Source: Arthrobacter rhombi
Lineage (GTDB): Bacteria; Actinomycetota; Actinomycetes; Actinomycetales; Micrococcaceae
Direction: 5' to 3'
Assembly: GCF_900163545.1 (NCBI RefSeq)
Contig: NZ_FUHW01000053.1
Span: forward strand, 1-63,615
DNA length: 63,615 nucleotides
The notes under the pieces were generated by a model, which did no database searches, was not told where the DNA came from, and saw nothing but the letters and a program-made list of their open reading frames with translations. Positions 25,357 through 34,822 of this stretch are shown piece by piece. The position numbers and the translations under genes are program-made. Each line of letters begins with the position of its first letter. Within the stretch, counting starts at the first letter, position 1.

Positions 25357-26454
25357 TCAGTCCCCGACGACGGGGGTGACGGTGACCGAATCGCCGGAGA
25401 CTTCCAGCTTGGCGGTGAAACCAAAGTCATGACGGACCGTGTTCCCGCTTTTGGCCCCGGTCATCAGATTCTGTTCGACCAGATTCAGCGAGGTGCCGAC
25501 CTTCAGCGAACGCAGGACCCACCCGCCGTCGTAGGGGCCGATCTTGACCTCGGGATAATCGGTGATCTTCCAATGGATCGAGTCACCGGCCACCCGTGAT
25601 TCGGTGTTGTAGCTGAGCGGGCAGCCGGCAGGTTTGAGGACCTGCTGGGCCGCGCAGTCGTCAAGATACTGATGCAGCTGATCATCAATTTCCTGCACCA
25701 GCTCTTCCGTCGGCTTGGTCGTCAGTTCCAATCCATCGGTCCCTGCAGCGGAGGGGGAATCGATGACCACCTGGCGTTTGGCCCCCTGGAAGTACTTTTC
25801 CCGGTAGCTGGCTTCGATCACGGCCGGCAGGAAGACCGGAAGCGTGGCGGTGCCCTTGGCCAGCGGGGCATCCTCGCCGTTGACCAGGACCTGGTTGGTG
25901 GTATCCGCAGAGACCGTGACCTCTGGCAGATCCGTCGCCGCGAAATGCCACCGGTCGAAGAACAGCCAATCCCTGCCGCTGCGGGTCAGATGGAACACCG
26001 TCTGGTGTTTCTGCTCGCCCACCGTATACGTGGTGGGGACCTCCACCTTGCCGTCGGTGACCTCACGGGCATCTTCGACCTGGAAGTCCTGGATCGGCTC
26101 CACGGATGACTTCAACGCCTCGCCGTCGAGCAGCAGGGCATTGCCTGGTGGGGCTTCGGGATCCAGGAGGCCCAACGCCTGACCGCCTTCGCCCTGCTGG
26201 AGCAGCGAGAAGTACTTGCTCACCTGTTGCTCGGGGCTGAAGACCTTCTGGTTCACCCAGGTGATGGTGATGACCGCTGCAACGGCAAGGACCATCAACG
26301 CGGCCAGCCAAGCTGCCAGAACACGGATGGGTGGGGAAGCATTTTTCACCTGCTCCACGTTACCGGGAATGCCGGCGCTGCGGTGGACCCCCGACGACGG
26401 CGAGGCAGGAACCGGTTCCGGTCGAGGGTAGGGCTCATCGGCCCTTGCCGCCAC
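25357..26454 (-). CDS. Membrane-anchored extracytoplasmic protein, unknown function
   Basis: A 365-aa protein with a Pro/Ser-rich cytoplasmic N-terminus (1-40), one transmembrane helix (about 43-68, 'AAWLAALMVLAVAAVITITW') and a large outside part. The outside part contains an alpha-beta NTF2-like segment ('VSKYFSLLQQGEGGQALGLL') followed by beta-rich regions with two cysteines. Start is GTG 26454, with GGGGTAGG just upstream. It is convergent with the MFS gene 6 bp away and divergent from the methionine operon. No function can be assigned. Confidence 0.7.
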   Translation of the reverse strand: MAARADEPYPRPEPVPASPSSGVHRSAGIPGNVEQVKNASPPIRVLAAWLAALMVLAVAAVITITWVNQKVFSPEQQVSKYFSLLQQGEGGQALGLLDPEAPPGNALLLDGEALKSSVEPIQDFQVEDAREVTDGKVEVPTTYTVGEQKHQTVFHLTRSGRDWLFFDRWHFAATDLPEVTVSADTTNQVLVNGEDAPLAKGTATLPVFLPAVIEASYREKYFQGAKRQVVIDSPSAAGTDGLELTTKPTEELVQEIDDQLHQYLDDCAAQQVLKPAGCPLSYNTESRVAGDSIHWKITDYPEVKIGPYDGGWVLRSLKVGTSLNLVEQNLMTGAKSGNTVRHDFGFTAKLEVSGDSVTVTPVVGD

Positions 26455-26627
26455 CGCCTACCCCCGGTCTCCCGTCATGGTGGCGTCATATGACGCCCCG
26501 AGGGCCCTTCGTGACGGGTTCGGAGGCCGATTCCGCGCAACATCTGGTCATATTCACGATCATGACGCGGCGGTGACGACGCCGCTTGCCGGAGCACATC
26601 CGGGCTGCGTTAGATGGTTCCACCCAC

Positions 26628-26731
26628 CCATCAAGAGCGGCCGAGAGATCTGGATCGACGACGCCGCAGCAACCACCGCCACCCCGGGATCCGGGGAAAA
26701 CGGCGGCCGGTGCTCCCGCCAGAAGCGATGG
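26628..26731 (+). promoter_or_regulatory. SAM riboswitch, S-box type (SAM-I/SAM-IV clan)
   Basis: The conserved S-box core is readable: P1 5' strand CCATC then AAGAGCGGCCGAGAGA (26633-26648), the L2 and kink region to GACGACGCCGC (26656-26667), the invariant GCAACC (26669-26674), a P3 stem CCGCC/GGCGG around CCCCGGGATCCGGGG, and GGTGCTCC (26709-26716). P1 closes with GATGG (26727-26731) against CCATC (26628-26632). The P4 stem is absent or minimal, as in the SAM-IV or SAM-I/IV-variant forms of actinobacteria. It precedes metF-metE-metY-metB, the expected regulon. Confidence 0.85.
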
Positions 26732-26750
26732 AGACGCATTCGCGAACCCA

Positions 26751-26835
26751 CCGGAGCCAGGGCCTGTCCCTGCTCCGGTTCAGGGGTCGATCCGGCGCAG
26801 GCCGGTGCGCTCCCTCGCACCGATATTGCGAGGAG
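26751..26835 (+). promoter_or_regulatory. Expression platform of the SAM riboswitch
   Basis: A GC hairpin (CCGGAGcCAGGG 26751-26762 with CCCTGCTCCGG 26768-26778) follows the aptamer without a U-tract. Further down CTCCCTCGC (26810-26818) can pair with GCGAGGAG (26828-26835), which contains the metF Shine-Dalgarno, with one bulged C. The same CTCCCTCGC lies in an alternative stem GTGCG/CGCAC (26805-26809 with 26816-26820). Two exclusive folds that hide or free the ribosome site point to translational control. Confidence 0.55.
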
Positions 26836-26839
26836 AACC

Positions 26840-27775
26840 ATGCCCCATGACAGCAACGGCGCGGCCCCACCGGCCCTGTCCTTCGAGCTCTACCCACCGC
26901 TGGACAATTCGGCGGTTCCAAAGGTCGTGAAGACCATCGGCGAATTGGCGCAGGCCCGGCCCGACTACGTCGCGGTGACCTACAGCGGGGCGCCTCAGCG
27001 TCGCGAAGCCACCCTGGAACTCGTCGGCCACCTGGCCTCGAACACCAGGTTGCGTCCCCTGGCCCATCTGACCTGTGTCGGAGAGAGCCGGGCGTCGTTG
27101 ACCTCCCTGATCGAACGCCTCATCGGATCGGGGGTCCGAGGCGTCCTGGCCCTGCGCGGGGACCTGCCGGTGGACCGGGCCACCTCGCGGGGTGACCTGC
27201 CGTTCGCCCGGCATCTGATCGAACTCATCCGTGACGTGGAAAGCCGCCATTCGGCGGCGCTCTGTGCCGGACGGCTCTCCGTGGGTGTCGCCGCCTACCC
27301 ACAACGCCATCCCGAATCGCCCTCCTTTGAACACGACGTCGAGGTGCTGCTGGCCAAGGAACGGTCGGGGGCCGATTTCGCCATCAGCCAGGTGTATTTC
27401 CGCCCCAGCGACTATGCCCGCCTGCTGCAATCCGCCCGGGATGCCGGGGTGCGCATTCCCATCGTTCCGGGCCTCATCGCTTTCGACTCCGTGCGGCGGC
27501 TGACCCGGCTCAGTGGGCTGGCCGGAATCGAACCGGATCCGGTGCTGGCCCACCGACTGGAAACCGCGCGCGACGCCGATGAACGCCGCCGCATCGGGGT
27601 GGAAGCCGCCGTCGACCTGGGGCGCAACGCCCTGAACGACGGGGCCCCCGGCTTGCACCTGTACACCTTCAACGACCACCGCGGCCCGCTGGACGTCGTC
27701 GGACGCCTGGGCCTCACCGGCCGATTCGGGGACCCCGCCCCGCGCCCCGGCCGACTCACGGCAGTACCGGCCTGA
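26840..27775 (+). CDS. metF: 5,10-methylenetetrahydrofolate reductase
   Basis: A 311-aa flavoprotein of the TIM-barrel MTHFR family. It reduces methylene-THF to methyl-THF for methionine synthesis. Key segments: 'SFELYPPLD' (family SFEFFPP with the catalytic Glu), 'DYVAVTYSG' (VTYGAGG region), 'LTCVGESRASL', 'VLALRGDLPV' (substrate-binding LRGD) and 'DFAISQVYF' (AITQFFFD region). The length matches bacterial MetF. ATG 26840 follows AGGAG closely; the 121 codons open upstream overlap the riboswitch and are not coding. First gene of the methionine operon. Confidence 0.95.
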   Translation: MPHDSNGAAPPALSFELYPPLDNSAVPKVVKTIGELAQARPDYVAVTYSGAPQRREATLELVGHLASNTRLRPLAHLTCVGESRASLTSLIERLIGSGVRGVLALRGDLPVDRATSRGDLPFARHLIELIRDVESRHSAALCAGRLSVGVAAYPQRHPESPSFEHDVEVLLAKERSGADFAISQVYFRPSDYARLLQSARDAGVRIPIVPGLIAFDSVRRLTRLSGLAGIEPDPVLAHRLETARDADERRRIGVEAAVDLGRNALNDGAPGLHLYTFNDHRGPLDVVGRLGLTGRFGDPAPRPGRLTAVPA

Positions 27776-27844
27776 GCTACTTCGCCACCCATCCAATCCC
27801 ATCGAACCACCTACGGAATGACCACTACCGACAGGAGCACCACC

Positions 27845-30235
27845 ATGAGCACCCCTCACTTCCCCGCAGCAACGATCCTCGGCTACCCGCGCATCGGCCC
27901 GAACCGCGAATTGAAGAAGGCACTCGACGCCCACTGGGCAGGAAACCTCGACACGGCCGGCCTGCAGTCAGCCAGCCGAGAGCTCCAGGAAAACACCATC
28001 TCCCGGCTGACCGAACTGGGCCTATCCGCCACCGACTCCTCCATCCCCGCGGACTTCTCCCTCTACGACCAGGTCCTGGACGCCACCGTGGCACTGGGGG
28101 CGTTGCCCTCCCGTTTTGCCGATCTGGCCGGCCCGGACGGCTCCATCGATACGGCCGGCTACTTCACCCTGGCCCGCGGGGATGCCGAACGCCAGCCACT
28201 GGAAATGACCAAATGGTTCGATACCAACTACCACTACCTCGTCCCCGAAATCGGTCCGAGGACGACCTTCGCCCCGCTGGCCCACGCCCTGACCACCCTG
28301 ATCTCCGAACACCGAGGCGCCGGCAGGACACTGCGCCCGGTCCTCGTCGGCCCGGTCACTTACCTGCTCCTGGCCAAAGCCGAGGACGGCGCACCAGCAG
28401 GCTTTGACCCGTTGGAACGCCTGGATGACGTGGTCGCCGCCTATCGGGGGATCCTCGCTGCCCTGGCCGATGCCGGAGCCGATTGGGTGCAGCTGGACGA
28501 GCCGGGCCTGGTCACCGACCGCGGGGCCGCCCACGCCGATATCGCCGAACGCGCCTACCGCTCACTGCTGGCAGCGGACGACGCCGGAACCTCCTACTAC
28601 GGGGGGCGCCGCCCCGCCCTGCTGGTGACCACCGGCTACGGCACCGCCGGAGACCGGGACACCCCGGGGGAGATCCTGGGGGTGCTGGCCGAACTCGGGG
28701 TCGAAGCGGTCCACGCGGATCTCCAGCGCGGGGCGCAGCCCCAGGCGGAGACGCTGCTGCGCATCGGGGCCTTCGGAACCCGGTTCGTGGCCGGAATCGT
28801 CGACGGCAGGAACATCTGGCGCAACGACCTGTCGGCCTCGCTGACCACGCTGCAGACCCTGGCAAACACCACCACGGTGCCCGCGGTGGCCACCACCACC
28901 TCGTTGTTCCACGTCCCGCATCGCCTCGACGTGGAATCCTCCCTGCCCGCAGGGGTGGCCGACTGGCTGGCCTTCGCCGATGAGAAGACCAGCGAGGTGT
29001 TGACCCTGGCCCGTGGGTTGGCCGAAGGGGCCGAAGCCATCCGGACGCAGCTCGAGGCAGCCACCGCGGCCCGTACCGCCCGCGCCCAAGGCACGGGGGT
29101 TCACCTCGACGCCGTGAAGGCGCGTACCTCAGCGCTGGCGCCGACCGACTTCGAACGCGGTGATGCCGACGAACGTGCCCAGGCGCAACGCGAACGGTTG
29201 TCACTGCCGCTGCTGCCAACGACCACCATCGGTTCCTTCCCGCAGACCACCGAGGTCCGCACAGCCCGGGCGGCGGTGCGCAAGGGAACACTGAGCGAAT
29301 CTGAATACCAGCAGTTCCTGCGGGCAGAGATCGCCCGGGTGATCGAACTGCAGGAGGATATCGGGCTCGACGTATTGGTGCACGGCGAAGCCGAACGCAA
29401 TGACATGGTCCAGTACTTCGCCGAGAACATGGACGGCTTCTCGGCCACCGAGCACGGGTGGGTCCAGTCCTACGGCTCGCGGTGCACCCGGCCCTCCATC
29501 TTGTGGGGGGACGTGACCCGGCCGAAGGCCATCACCGTGGAGTGGACCAGCTACGCCCAATCGTTGACGGCGCACCCCGTCAAGGGCATGCTCACCGGGC
29601 CGGTGACGATCCTGGCGTGGTCCTTCGTCCGCGACGATCAACCGTTGGCAGAAACAGCGAACCAGGTCGCCTTGGCCCTGCGCGAGGAGATCGCCGACCT
29701 GGAGGCTGCCGGCACGGCGATCATCCAGGTCGACGAGCCGGCCCTGCGTGAACTGCTACCGCTGCGGGCCAGTGACCAGGACGCCTACCTGGCGTGGGCG
29801 GTCTCCGCCTTCCGGCTGGCCACCTCGGGGGTGCGCCAGGCCACGCAGATCCACACCCACCTGTGCTATTCGGAGTTCGGTGAGGTCATCAGCGCCATCG
29901 ACGGCCTCGACGCCGACGTCACCAGCCTGGAGGCGGCCCGCTCCCGGCTGGAAGTCGTCGCCGACCTGGCCGGTTTCGGCTACCGCCGCGGCATCGGTCC
30001 CGGTGTCTACGACATCCACTCCCCGCGGGTGCCCACCGAGGAGGAGATCGCCGGTCTCATCGGCACCGCCCTGCAGGGGCTGGATGCCTCCCGGCTGTGG
30101 ATCAACCCGGACTGCGGGCTGAAGACCCGCGGCTACACCGAAACCGAGGAGTCCCTGCGCCATCTGGTCGCCGCGGCCCGCGCCGCCCGGACCGGCCTCA
30201 CCGCCGGCGAACCCGTCGGCGTCACCGGGGCCTGA
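27845..30235 (+). CDS. metE: Cobalamin-independent methionine synthase
   Basis: A 796-aa MetE that transfers the methyl group of methyl-THF-polyglutamate to homocysteine. The N-terminal domain begins '[20 protein letters not shown]'; the C-terminal catalytic domain begins near '[14 protein letters not shown]' and holds '[13 protein letters not shown]' and '[15 protein letters not shown]'. The zinc ligands are visible as His and Cys in '[11 protein letters not shown]' and Cys in 'NPDCGLKTR'. AGGAG lies 7 nt before ATG 27845. Distance to metF is 69 bp, and there is no terminator between them. Confidence 0.97.
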   Translation: MSTPHFPAATILGYPRIGPNRELKKALDAHWAGNLDTAGLQSASRELQENTISRLTELGLSATDSSIPADFSLYDQVLDATVALGALPSRFADLAGPDGSIDTAGYFTLARGDAERQPLEMTKWFDTNYHYLVPEIGPRTTFAPLAHALTTLISEHRGAGRTLRPVLVGPVTYLLLAKAEDGAPAGFDPLERLDDVVAAYRGILAALADAGADWVQLDEPGLVTDRGAAHADIAERAYRSLLAADDAGTSYYGGRRPALLVTTGYGTAGDRDTPGEILGVLAELGVEAVHADLQRGAQPQAETLLRIGAFGTRFVAGIVDGRNIWRNDLSASLTTLQTLANTTTVPAVATTTSLFHVPHRLDVESSLPAGVADWLAFADEKTSEVLTLARGLAEGAEAIRTQLEAATAARTARAQGTGVHLDAVKARTSALAPTDFERGDADERAQAQRERLSLPLLPTTTIGSFPQTTEVRTARAAVRKGTLSESEYQQFLRAEIARVIELQEDIGLDVLVHGEAERNDMVQYFAENMDGFSATEHGWVQSYGSRCTRPSILWGDVTRPKAITVEWTSYAQSLTAHPVKGMLTGPVTILAWSFVRDDQPLAETANQVALALREEIADLEAAGTAIIQVDEPALRELLPLRASDQDAYLAWAVSAFRLATSGVRQATQIHTHLCYSEFGEVISAIDGLDADVTSLEAARSRLEVVADLAGFGYRRGIGPGVYDIHSPRVPTEEEIAGLIGTALQGLDASRLWINPDCGLKTRGYTETEESLRHLVAAARAARTGLTAGEPVGVTGA

Positions 30236-30325
30236 TCCCCTGCGATTCGATGCCGTGCCGGTTCCGGCCGGCACGGCATCGAATCACCGTTTCCCACCAC
30301 CAGCGACTGGACCAGGAGCCCCGCC

Positions 30326-31660
30326 ATGAGCACCACCACCCCGGAACGCCCCGCAGCACCCTTCGGCCCGGCCACCGCGGCCATCCACTCCGGCTACATC
30401 CCGGCAGCACCGCACTTTGCCGTGGCCCCGCCCATCGTGCATTCGGCGGCCTTCGAATTTCCCGATCATGCCACCGCCGTGGAGATGTTCGCACTGCGCA
30501 CCCCCGGCTTCACCTACTCGCGCACCGGGAACCCCACCGTCGCCGGGTTCGAGCAGCGGGTGGCCGCCCTGGAAGGTGGCATCGGGGCGATCGCCACGGC
30601 CACCGGACAATCGGCGGTAGCCATCGCCCTGCTGGCCTTGCTTGGCGGGGGACGCGACGAGGACGGGGTCCGGCTGCCCGGGGGGAATCACGTCGTCGCT
30701 TCCTCGCAGCTCTACGGGGGAACCGTGGACCTGCTCACGGACTCCTTCGGCGACTTCGGCTACCGCGTCGACTTCGTGGACCAGGACGATCCCGGCGCCT
30801 GGGAACGGGCCATCACGCCCGACACCCGGGCTGTGCTGGTCGAATCAATCACCAACCCGCTCTCCACGCTGCCCGACGTCGACACGATCGCGACGATCGC
30901 CCACGCAGCAGGCGTTCCCGTGGTCGTGGACAACACCCTGGCCACCCCTGTCCTGTACCGGCCGATCGAGCACGGGGCCGATATCGTGGTGCATTCGGCC
31001 ACCAAGTTCATGGGGGGCCACGGTACGGCGCTGGCCGGGGGGATCGTCGACGCTGGCCGCTTCGACTTCGCCGCCGATCCGTTGAAGTGGCCGCAATTGG
31101 CGAAGCCGAAGGCCAGATACGGGAAACTGACGCTCATCGAACGCCATGGCCGGGCCGCATACCTTGCCTTGGCCCGCAGCAAGTACCTGCACGACCTGGG
31201 CCCCAGCCTGTCGGCGCCGGCAGCTGCGGAGATCAGCCGCGGGTTGGAAACCCTGGGACTGCGGGTTGACCGCCATGGAATCAACGCCCTGGCCGTCGCC
31301 CGGTTCCTGGAGACCCACCCGGCAGTTGCCCGCGTCCACCACCCCGGGCTCCGGGCCGAAACGGAGGCCGACCCGCGCTCGATGGTCTCCGTCTTCTCCT
31401 TCGATCTGGCGGCCTCCGGCGAGTCGGTAGGTCCCTTCATCGATGGGCTGGCGCTGTTCAAGCTGGTCGCCAACCTGGGAGATACCCGATCGCTGGTGGC
31501 CCATCCGGCGGCCATGACCCATTGCCGGCTCACCGAGACCCAACGCGTGGCTGCGGGTATCGGGGAGACCACCATCCGGCTTTCCATCGGCTTGGAGGAT
31601 CCGGTGGACCTGATCGCAGATCTGGGCCAGTGCCTCGACGCCGCAGGACAGGAGAACTGA
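30326..31660 (+). CDS. metY: O-acetylhomoserine sulfhydrylase (MetY type)
   Basis: A 444-aa PLP enzyme of the Cys/Met metabolism family. It makes homocysteine from O-acetylhomoserine and sulfide. The PLP lysine is Lys227 in '[13 protein letters not shown]'; the phosphate-binding loop is '[12 protein letters not shown]' and the Asp that contacts the pyridine nitrogen is in '[10 protein letters not shown]'. The insertion after the lysine ('[20 protein letters not shown]') and the total length above 430 aa distinguish MetY from the roughly 400-aa MetB class. GGAG lies 7 nt before the ATG. Confidence 0.92.
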   Translation: MSTTTPERPAAPFGPATAAIHSGYIPAAPHFAVAPPIVHSAAFEFPDHATAVEMFALRTPGFTYSRTGNPTVAGFEQRVAALEGGIGAIATATGQSAVAIALLALLGGGRDEDGVRLPGGNHVVASSQLYGGTVDLLTDSFGDFGYRVDFVDQDDPGAWERAITPDTRAVLVESITNPLSTLPDVDTIATIAHAAGVPVVVDNTLATPVLYRPIEHGADIVVHSATKFMGGHGTALAGGIVDAGRFDFAADPLKWPQLAKPKARYGKLTLIERHGRAAYLALARSKYLHDLGPSLSAPAAAEISRGLETLGLRVDRHGINALAVARFLETHPAVARVHHPGLRAETEADPRSMVSVFSFDLAASGESVGPFIDGLALFKLVANLGDTRSLVAHPAAMTHCRLTETQRVAAGIGETTIRLSIGLEDPVDLIADLGQCLDAAGQEN

Positions 31661-31661
31661 C

Positions 31662-32879
31662 ATGACCACCTTCCCGCCCACCTCCCCTCCACGGGGTTTC
31701 AACACGACGGCGATCCACGCCGGGCAGGAGCCTGACCCGCTGACGGGGGCCGTCATCCCGCCGATCTACCAGACCAGCACCTTCATCCAGGACGGTATCA
31801 ACGTCCTGCGCGCAGGCCACGAGTATTCGCGTGGCTCCAACCCCACCCGCAACGGTTTCGAAACCCAGCTCGCCGCGTTGGAACACGGAACGAGCGCCTA
31901 CGCCTTCGCTTCGGGCATCGCCGCCGAGGATGCCCTGCTGCGTGCGGTCCTGGCCCCGGGGGACCACGTGATCCTGGGCGCCGACGGTTACGGCGGAACC
32001 CACCGGCTCATCACCCAGGTCCTGGGCCGGTGGGGCGTGGAGAACACGGCGGTGGATATCACCGATCTGGCGGCGGTGCGGGCAGCGGTCCGCCCCGCCG
32101 GAACCGCGGTGCTGTGGCTGGAAACCCCGTCGAATCCGTTGCTCGCCGTCGCCGATATCGCCGGATGGGCGAAGATCGCGCACGACGCCGGGGCGCTACT
32201 GGTCGTGGACAACACCTTTGCCTCGCCCTACTTGCAGCGGCCCCTGGATCTGGGAGCGGACGTCGTCGTGCATTCGACCACGAAGTACATCGGCGGCCAC
32301 TCCGATGTGCTCGGGGGAGCCGTCGTCGTCGCCGATGCCCTCCATCGCGGACAGCCGGTGGCCGAACTGGTGGCCTTCCAGCAGTTCGCCGCCGGAGCCG
32401 TTGCCGGGCCGCAGGATTGCTATCTGGCCGCCCGCGGGCTGAAGACGCTGGGGCTGCGCATGGACCGCCACGGGGCCAACGCGCTGGCGCTCGCCGAATG
32501 GCTGCGTGAGCAACCGGAGATCGCCGCCGTGCACTATCCGGGGCTCCCCGAGGATCCCGGGCACGCATTGGCCGCCCGTCAGATGGACGGCTTCGGTGGC
32601 ATCGTCTCGGTCCGGTTGGCCGGTGGTGAGGCCGCAGCACGGAAATTCGCCGTCTCCACGCGACTGTTCGGGCTCTCGGTCAGCCTCGGGGGCGTCGAAT
32701 CACTGGTCTGTTACAGCTCGGAAATGACCCATGCCTCGGTCCGTGGCACCGCACTGGCTGCCCCCACGGATCTGGTGCGCCTCTCGGTCGGGGTGGAGGA
32801 TGTCCGTGACCTGCGCGGGGACCTCGGCCAGGCGCTGGCCGCGGTCGCTTCGTTACGCATGCCGGTGGGTGCCCGCTAG
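31662..32879 (+). CDS. metB: Cystathionine gamma-synthase / gamma-lyase family
   Basis: A 405-aa PLP-dependent trans-sulfuration enzyme. The PLP lysine is Lys208 in '[16 protein letters not shown]' and '[20 protein letters not shown]' is the typical R/S-x-NPT segment. The start is 1 nt after the metY stop, so it is the distal gene of metF-metE-metY-metB. Sequence alone does not separate gamma-synthase from gamma-lyase activity; its place in a SAM-controlled methionine operon favours cystathionine gamma-synthase. Together with metY it gives both routes to homocysteine. Confidence 0.88.
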   Translation: MTTFPPTSPPRGFNTTAIHAGQEPDPLTGAVIPPIYQTSTFIQDGINVLRAGHEYSRGSNPTRNGFETQLAALEHGTSAYAFASGIAAEDALLRAVLAPGDHVILGADGYGGTHRLITQVLGRWGVENTAVDITDLAAVRAAVRPAGTAVLWLETPSNPLLAVADIAGWAKIAHDAGALLVVDNTFASPYLQRPLDLGADVVVHSTTKYIGGHSDVLGGAVVVADALHRGQPVAELVAFQQFAAGAVAGPQDCYLAARGLKTLGLRMDRHGANALALAEWLREQPEIAAVHYPGLPEDPGHALAARQMDGFGGIVSVRLAGGEAAARKFAVSTRLFGLSVSLGGVESLVCYSSEMTHASVRGTALAAPTDLVRLSVGVEDVRDLRGDLGQALAAVASLRMPVGAR

Positions 32880-33000
32880 CTCGAGGGTGGCTGTAGCGTT
32901 TGGGCGCCGCGGGTTCCTTGTGCCGACGCGGAGTCGTCGTGCAGACTACGTTCAACATTTCGTGCAGTAGTCGTAGGAATGCGGCACCAGCCTCGAGCGT

Positions 33001-33519
33001 CTAATGGATGCTTTTAGCTTCGGTCACCTGTGATGCCTTCGAAGCCTGCAGAATCTGCAAGAGCATCCACGCGAGTATCAGGGCCAATAGAAGGTGCACA
33101 GATGAGTCGCTACCAGCCTTGTAAATCCAGCCTTTCCACCCGGCCAGCTCCGCTTCTACGACGCTGGCCCTCGCGTTGGAGACTCCAAGGCCCGCAAATG
33201 AATAGAGCACCAACGCTGCCGTGCCGACACCGAAGCCGCCCGACAGGGCCATGCGATCTCGGGGCGGCTGCTTGCCTGTGCCGACGAGGAGAGCATAGGC
33301 GACCAGTAGTCCCAACAGCATGATGGAGATCATCTGAAGATAGGGGACATGAGGCTCGGTTATGGCCACAACAGAATTGTTGAGACTAAAAGCTGCGCCA
33401 TCGCGGGCGCCGATGGCACTCACCGTCAACAACCCCACCGCGAGGATATACACCAGCGACGCCACGAGCCCTGCGAGTATGAGAAAGGAAATTCTTAGTG
33501 CGTGCATCTTGCTCATCAT
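33001..33519 (-). CDS. Small four-helix membrane protein, unknown function
   Basis: A 172-aa protein with about four hydrophobic segments (residues 6-30, 55-78, 88-108 and 145-165) and no known motif. ATG 33519 is preferred because GAAAGAG lies just upstream and the protein then opens with a membrane segment; the same frame stays open another 140 codons, but that part is basic, lacks coding character and has no good start. Base composition is clearly lower in GC than in the flanking operons, so this may be acquired DNA. Confidence 0.55.
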   Translation of the reverse strand: MMSKMHALRISFLILAGLVASLVYILAVGLLTVSAIGARDGAAFSLNNSVVAITEPHVPYLQMISIMLLGLLVAYALLVGTGKQPPRDRMALSGGFGVGTAALVLYSFAGLGVSNARASVVEAELAGWKGWIYKAGSDSSVHLLLALILAWMLLQILQASKASQVTEAKSIH

Positions 33520-33836
33520 TCGCTCTTTCGGCTGGGTGATTGACGCCCCCACGAGGCCCCCTGTCCACTTCACCGTATCCACGTACTGCTGTAGCCGAAA
33601 AGCCCGTCCTCGTCTCAGGGGTTGAGCGAGACCATAAACGCAGTGCCGGAAGACCTCCGGGATGGAAATCAGCCGTCTCATCCACATGAGCGGTCCTCCT
33701 CGCTTGAGGAGCAACGGTGCGAGGCCGGGACGTAGCTTCGCAGTGTCCCGCCGAGGGTTCTTCATGAAAGGACGAATCGGCCGATTTTGCGATGCCCTGA
33801 CGCCAACGTTCCGCGGATGGCACGTGGGCAGCAGTC
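33520..33836. other. Gene-poor stretch in a lower-GC patch
   Basis: I see no supported gene, RNA or strong repeat in these 317 bases. Short open frames exist on both strands, but none has a ribosome binding site or a recognisable product. It separates two small membrane-protein genes and may be degraded accessory DNA. Confidence 0.4.
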
Positions 33837-34034
33837 CTAGCTGGAAACTGCGTCGTTGCTTTTTCGTTTTTGCCGGCGCTCGGGCCACTTGATCAGGACA
33901 AAGGTGACGAGCAATGAACAAGTAATTGCAACAGCCCACCGAAGGAGCATCGGCACGTCGGTGTAAACGTCCAGCACGATGTTGGTGGCCAGCGCGGTCA
34001 GCGCGCTCAGGATTCCGGGCAGGTAGCTACGCAT
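33837..34034 (-). CDS. Small two-helix membrane protein
   Basis: A 65-aa frame starting at ATG 34034. It has two hydrophobic segments (about 8-24 and 29-48) and a strongly basic tail (KWPERRQKRKS), so it would sit in the membrane with its C-terminus inside. No family is recognised and the ribosome binding site is weak. It lies in the same lower-GC patch as the preceding membrane protein. Confidence 0.4.
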   Translation of the reverse strand: MRSYLPGILSALTALATNIVLDVYTDVPMLLRWAVAITCSLLVTFVLIKWPERRQKRKSNDAVSS

Positions 34035-34245
34035 GTAACTCAGGTTGCCAGTCAGCCAGCGGAGGCGTCGAATGTGCCTGTCCAGAGAGCGGGCCCGGTC
34101 TGGGATTCACGGACAGTAAATCCGTGCGTTTCCTGACCTGGGCCATTCAGCCGTGCCAAGTCGTAGTTGAGGCTCCCCATGTAGTGGTGCCCTTCGCCGA
34201 AAAATTCGGCGTTCAAATCTCTGTGCTTAGGTAGTGGCGCGACGC

Positions 34246-34251
34246 TATTAT
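34246..34251 (+). promoter_or_regulatory. -10 hexamer of a leaderless promoter
   Basis: TATTAT lies exactly 6 nt before the ATG at 34258, with no Shine-Dalgarno between. The -35 region (around 34223-34228, GTGCTT) is weak. Confidence 0.55.
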
Positions 34252-34257
34252 TGTCTT

Positions 34258-34758
34258 ATGCCTCAAGTTGACGAGCAGGTCGGCCTTCCGCCGCCATCGC
34301 TTATGTCCAGGACGACGTATCTGGCCGGAAGCTTGGCCCGGCTGGGTAAAGCAGGCATGGTCGCCACGCTCAAGGACCTCGGTTTGGGCTTCCCTCACTA
34401 CGCGGTATTGATGGCGTTGGTGGATCTCGGTCCGCTGGCTCCCCACGAGTTGGCGACCCGCCTGAACACCGACAGATCCCACGTGAGCACCTACGTGGAA
34501 TCCCTCCAACGCAGCGGATTAATTGAACGTCATCCTGACCCGTTGGATCGTCGGCGCATCATCGTCGCCATTACCAGCGCCGGAACTGAGATCGCCCACG
34601 ACGTTGCCGCTGCTTCCACGGAGGCGGAACTGAACCTCTTATCTGGCCTGGCCGAAGACGAGCGCGTCGAACTGCGACGCTTGTTGCTCAAGGTCCTGCT
34701 CAGTGCCGACGGCTGGCCAGGTGCTCCGGCCGCTTCGACACACCCCCCCTCCTGCTAG
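34258..34758 (+). CDS. MarR family transcriptional regulator
   Basis: A 166-aa winged-helix protein. Recognition helix region: 'LATRLNTDRSHVSTYVESLQ'; wing: 'HPDPLDRRRIIVAITSAG'. ATG 34258 is chosen over GTG 34234 because a TATTAT -10 box lies 6 nt before it, implying a leaderless mRNA. The gene is followed after 64 bp by a drug exporter in the same direction, the usual MarR-efflux pairing, so it is probably that exporter's local regulator. Confidence 0.9.
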   Translation: MPQVDEQVGLPPPSLMSRTTYLAGSLARLGKAGMVATLKDLGLGFPHYAVLMALVDLGPLAPHELATRLNTDRSHVSTYVESLQRSGLIERHPDPLDRRRIIVAITSAGTEIAHDVAAASTEAELNLLSGLAEDERVELRRLLLKVLLSADGWPGAPAASTHPPSC

Positions 34759-34822
34759 ACGGGTTCACCGTCCGGGAGGCCGGTTTTCGCCCCGCCCCTC
34801 CCTCCGAACCGCAGGATTCCAG

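Noticed and set aside
26477..26839. 121-codon N-terminal extension of MetF
   Set aside because: The extension lies over the SAM riboswitch, has no homology to MTHFR, and the ATG at 26840 has a proper ribosome site.
33662..33892. 76-codon plus-strand frame in the low-GC patch
   Set aside because: No ribosome site, no recognisable product, and it overlaps the end of the opposite small membrane-protein gene.
33520..33939. Upstream 140-codon extension of the four-helix membrane protein
   Set aside because: Arg-rich, non-conserved in appearance, and crosses the other small gene; the membrane topology fits a start at 33519.
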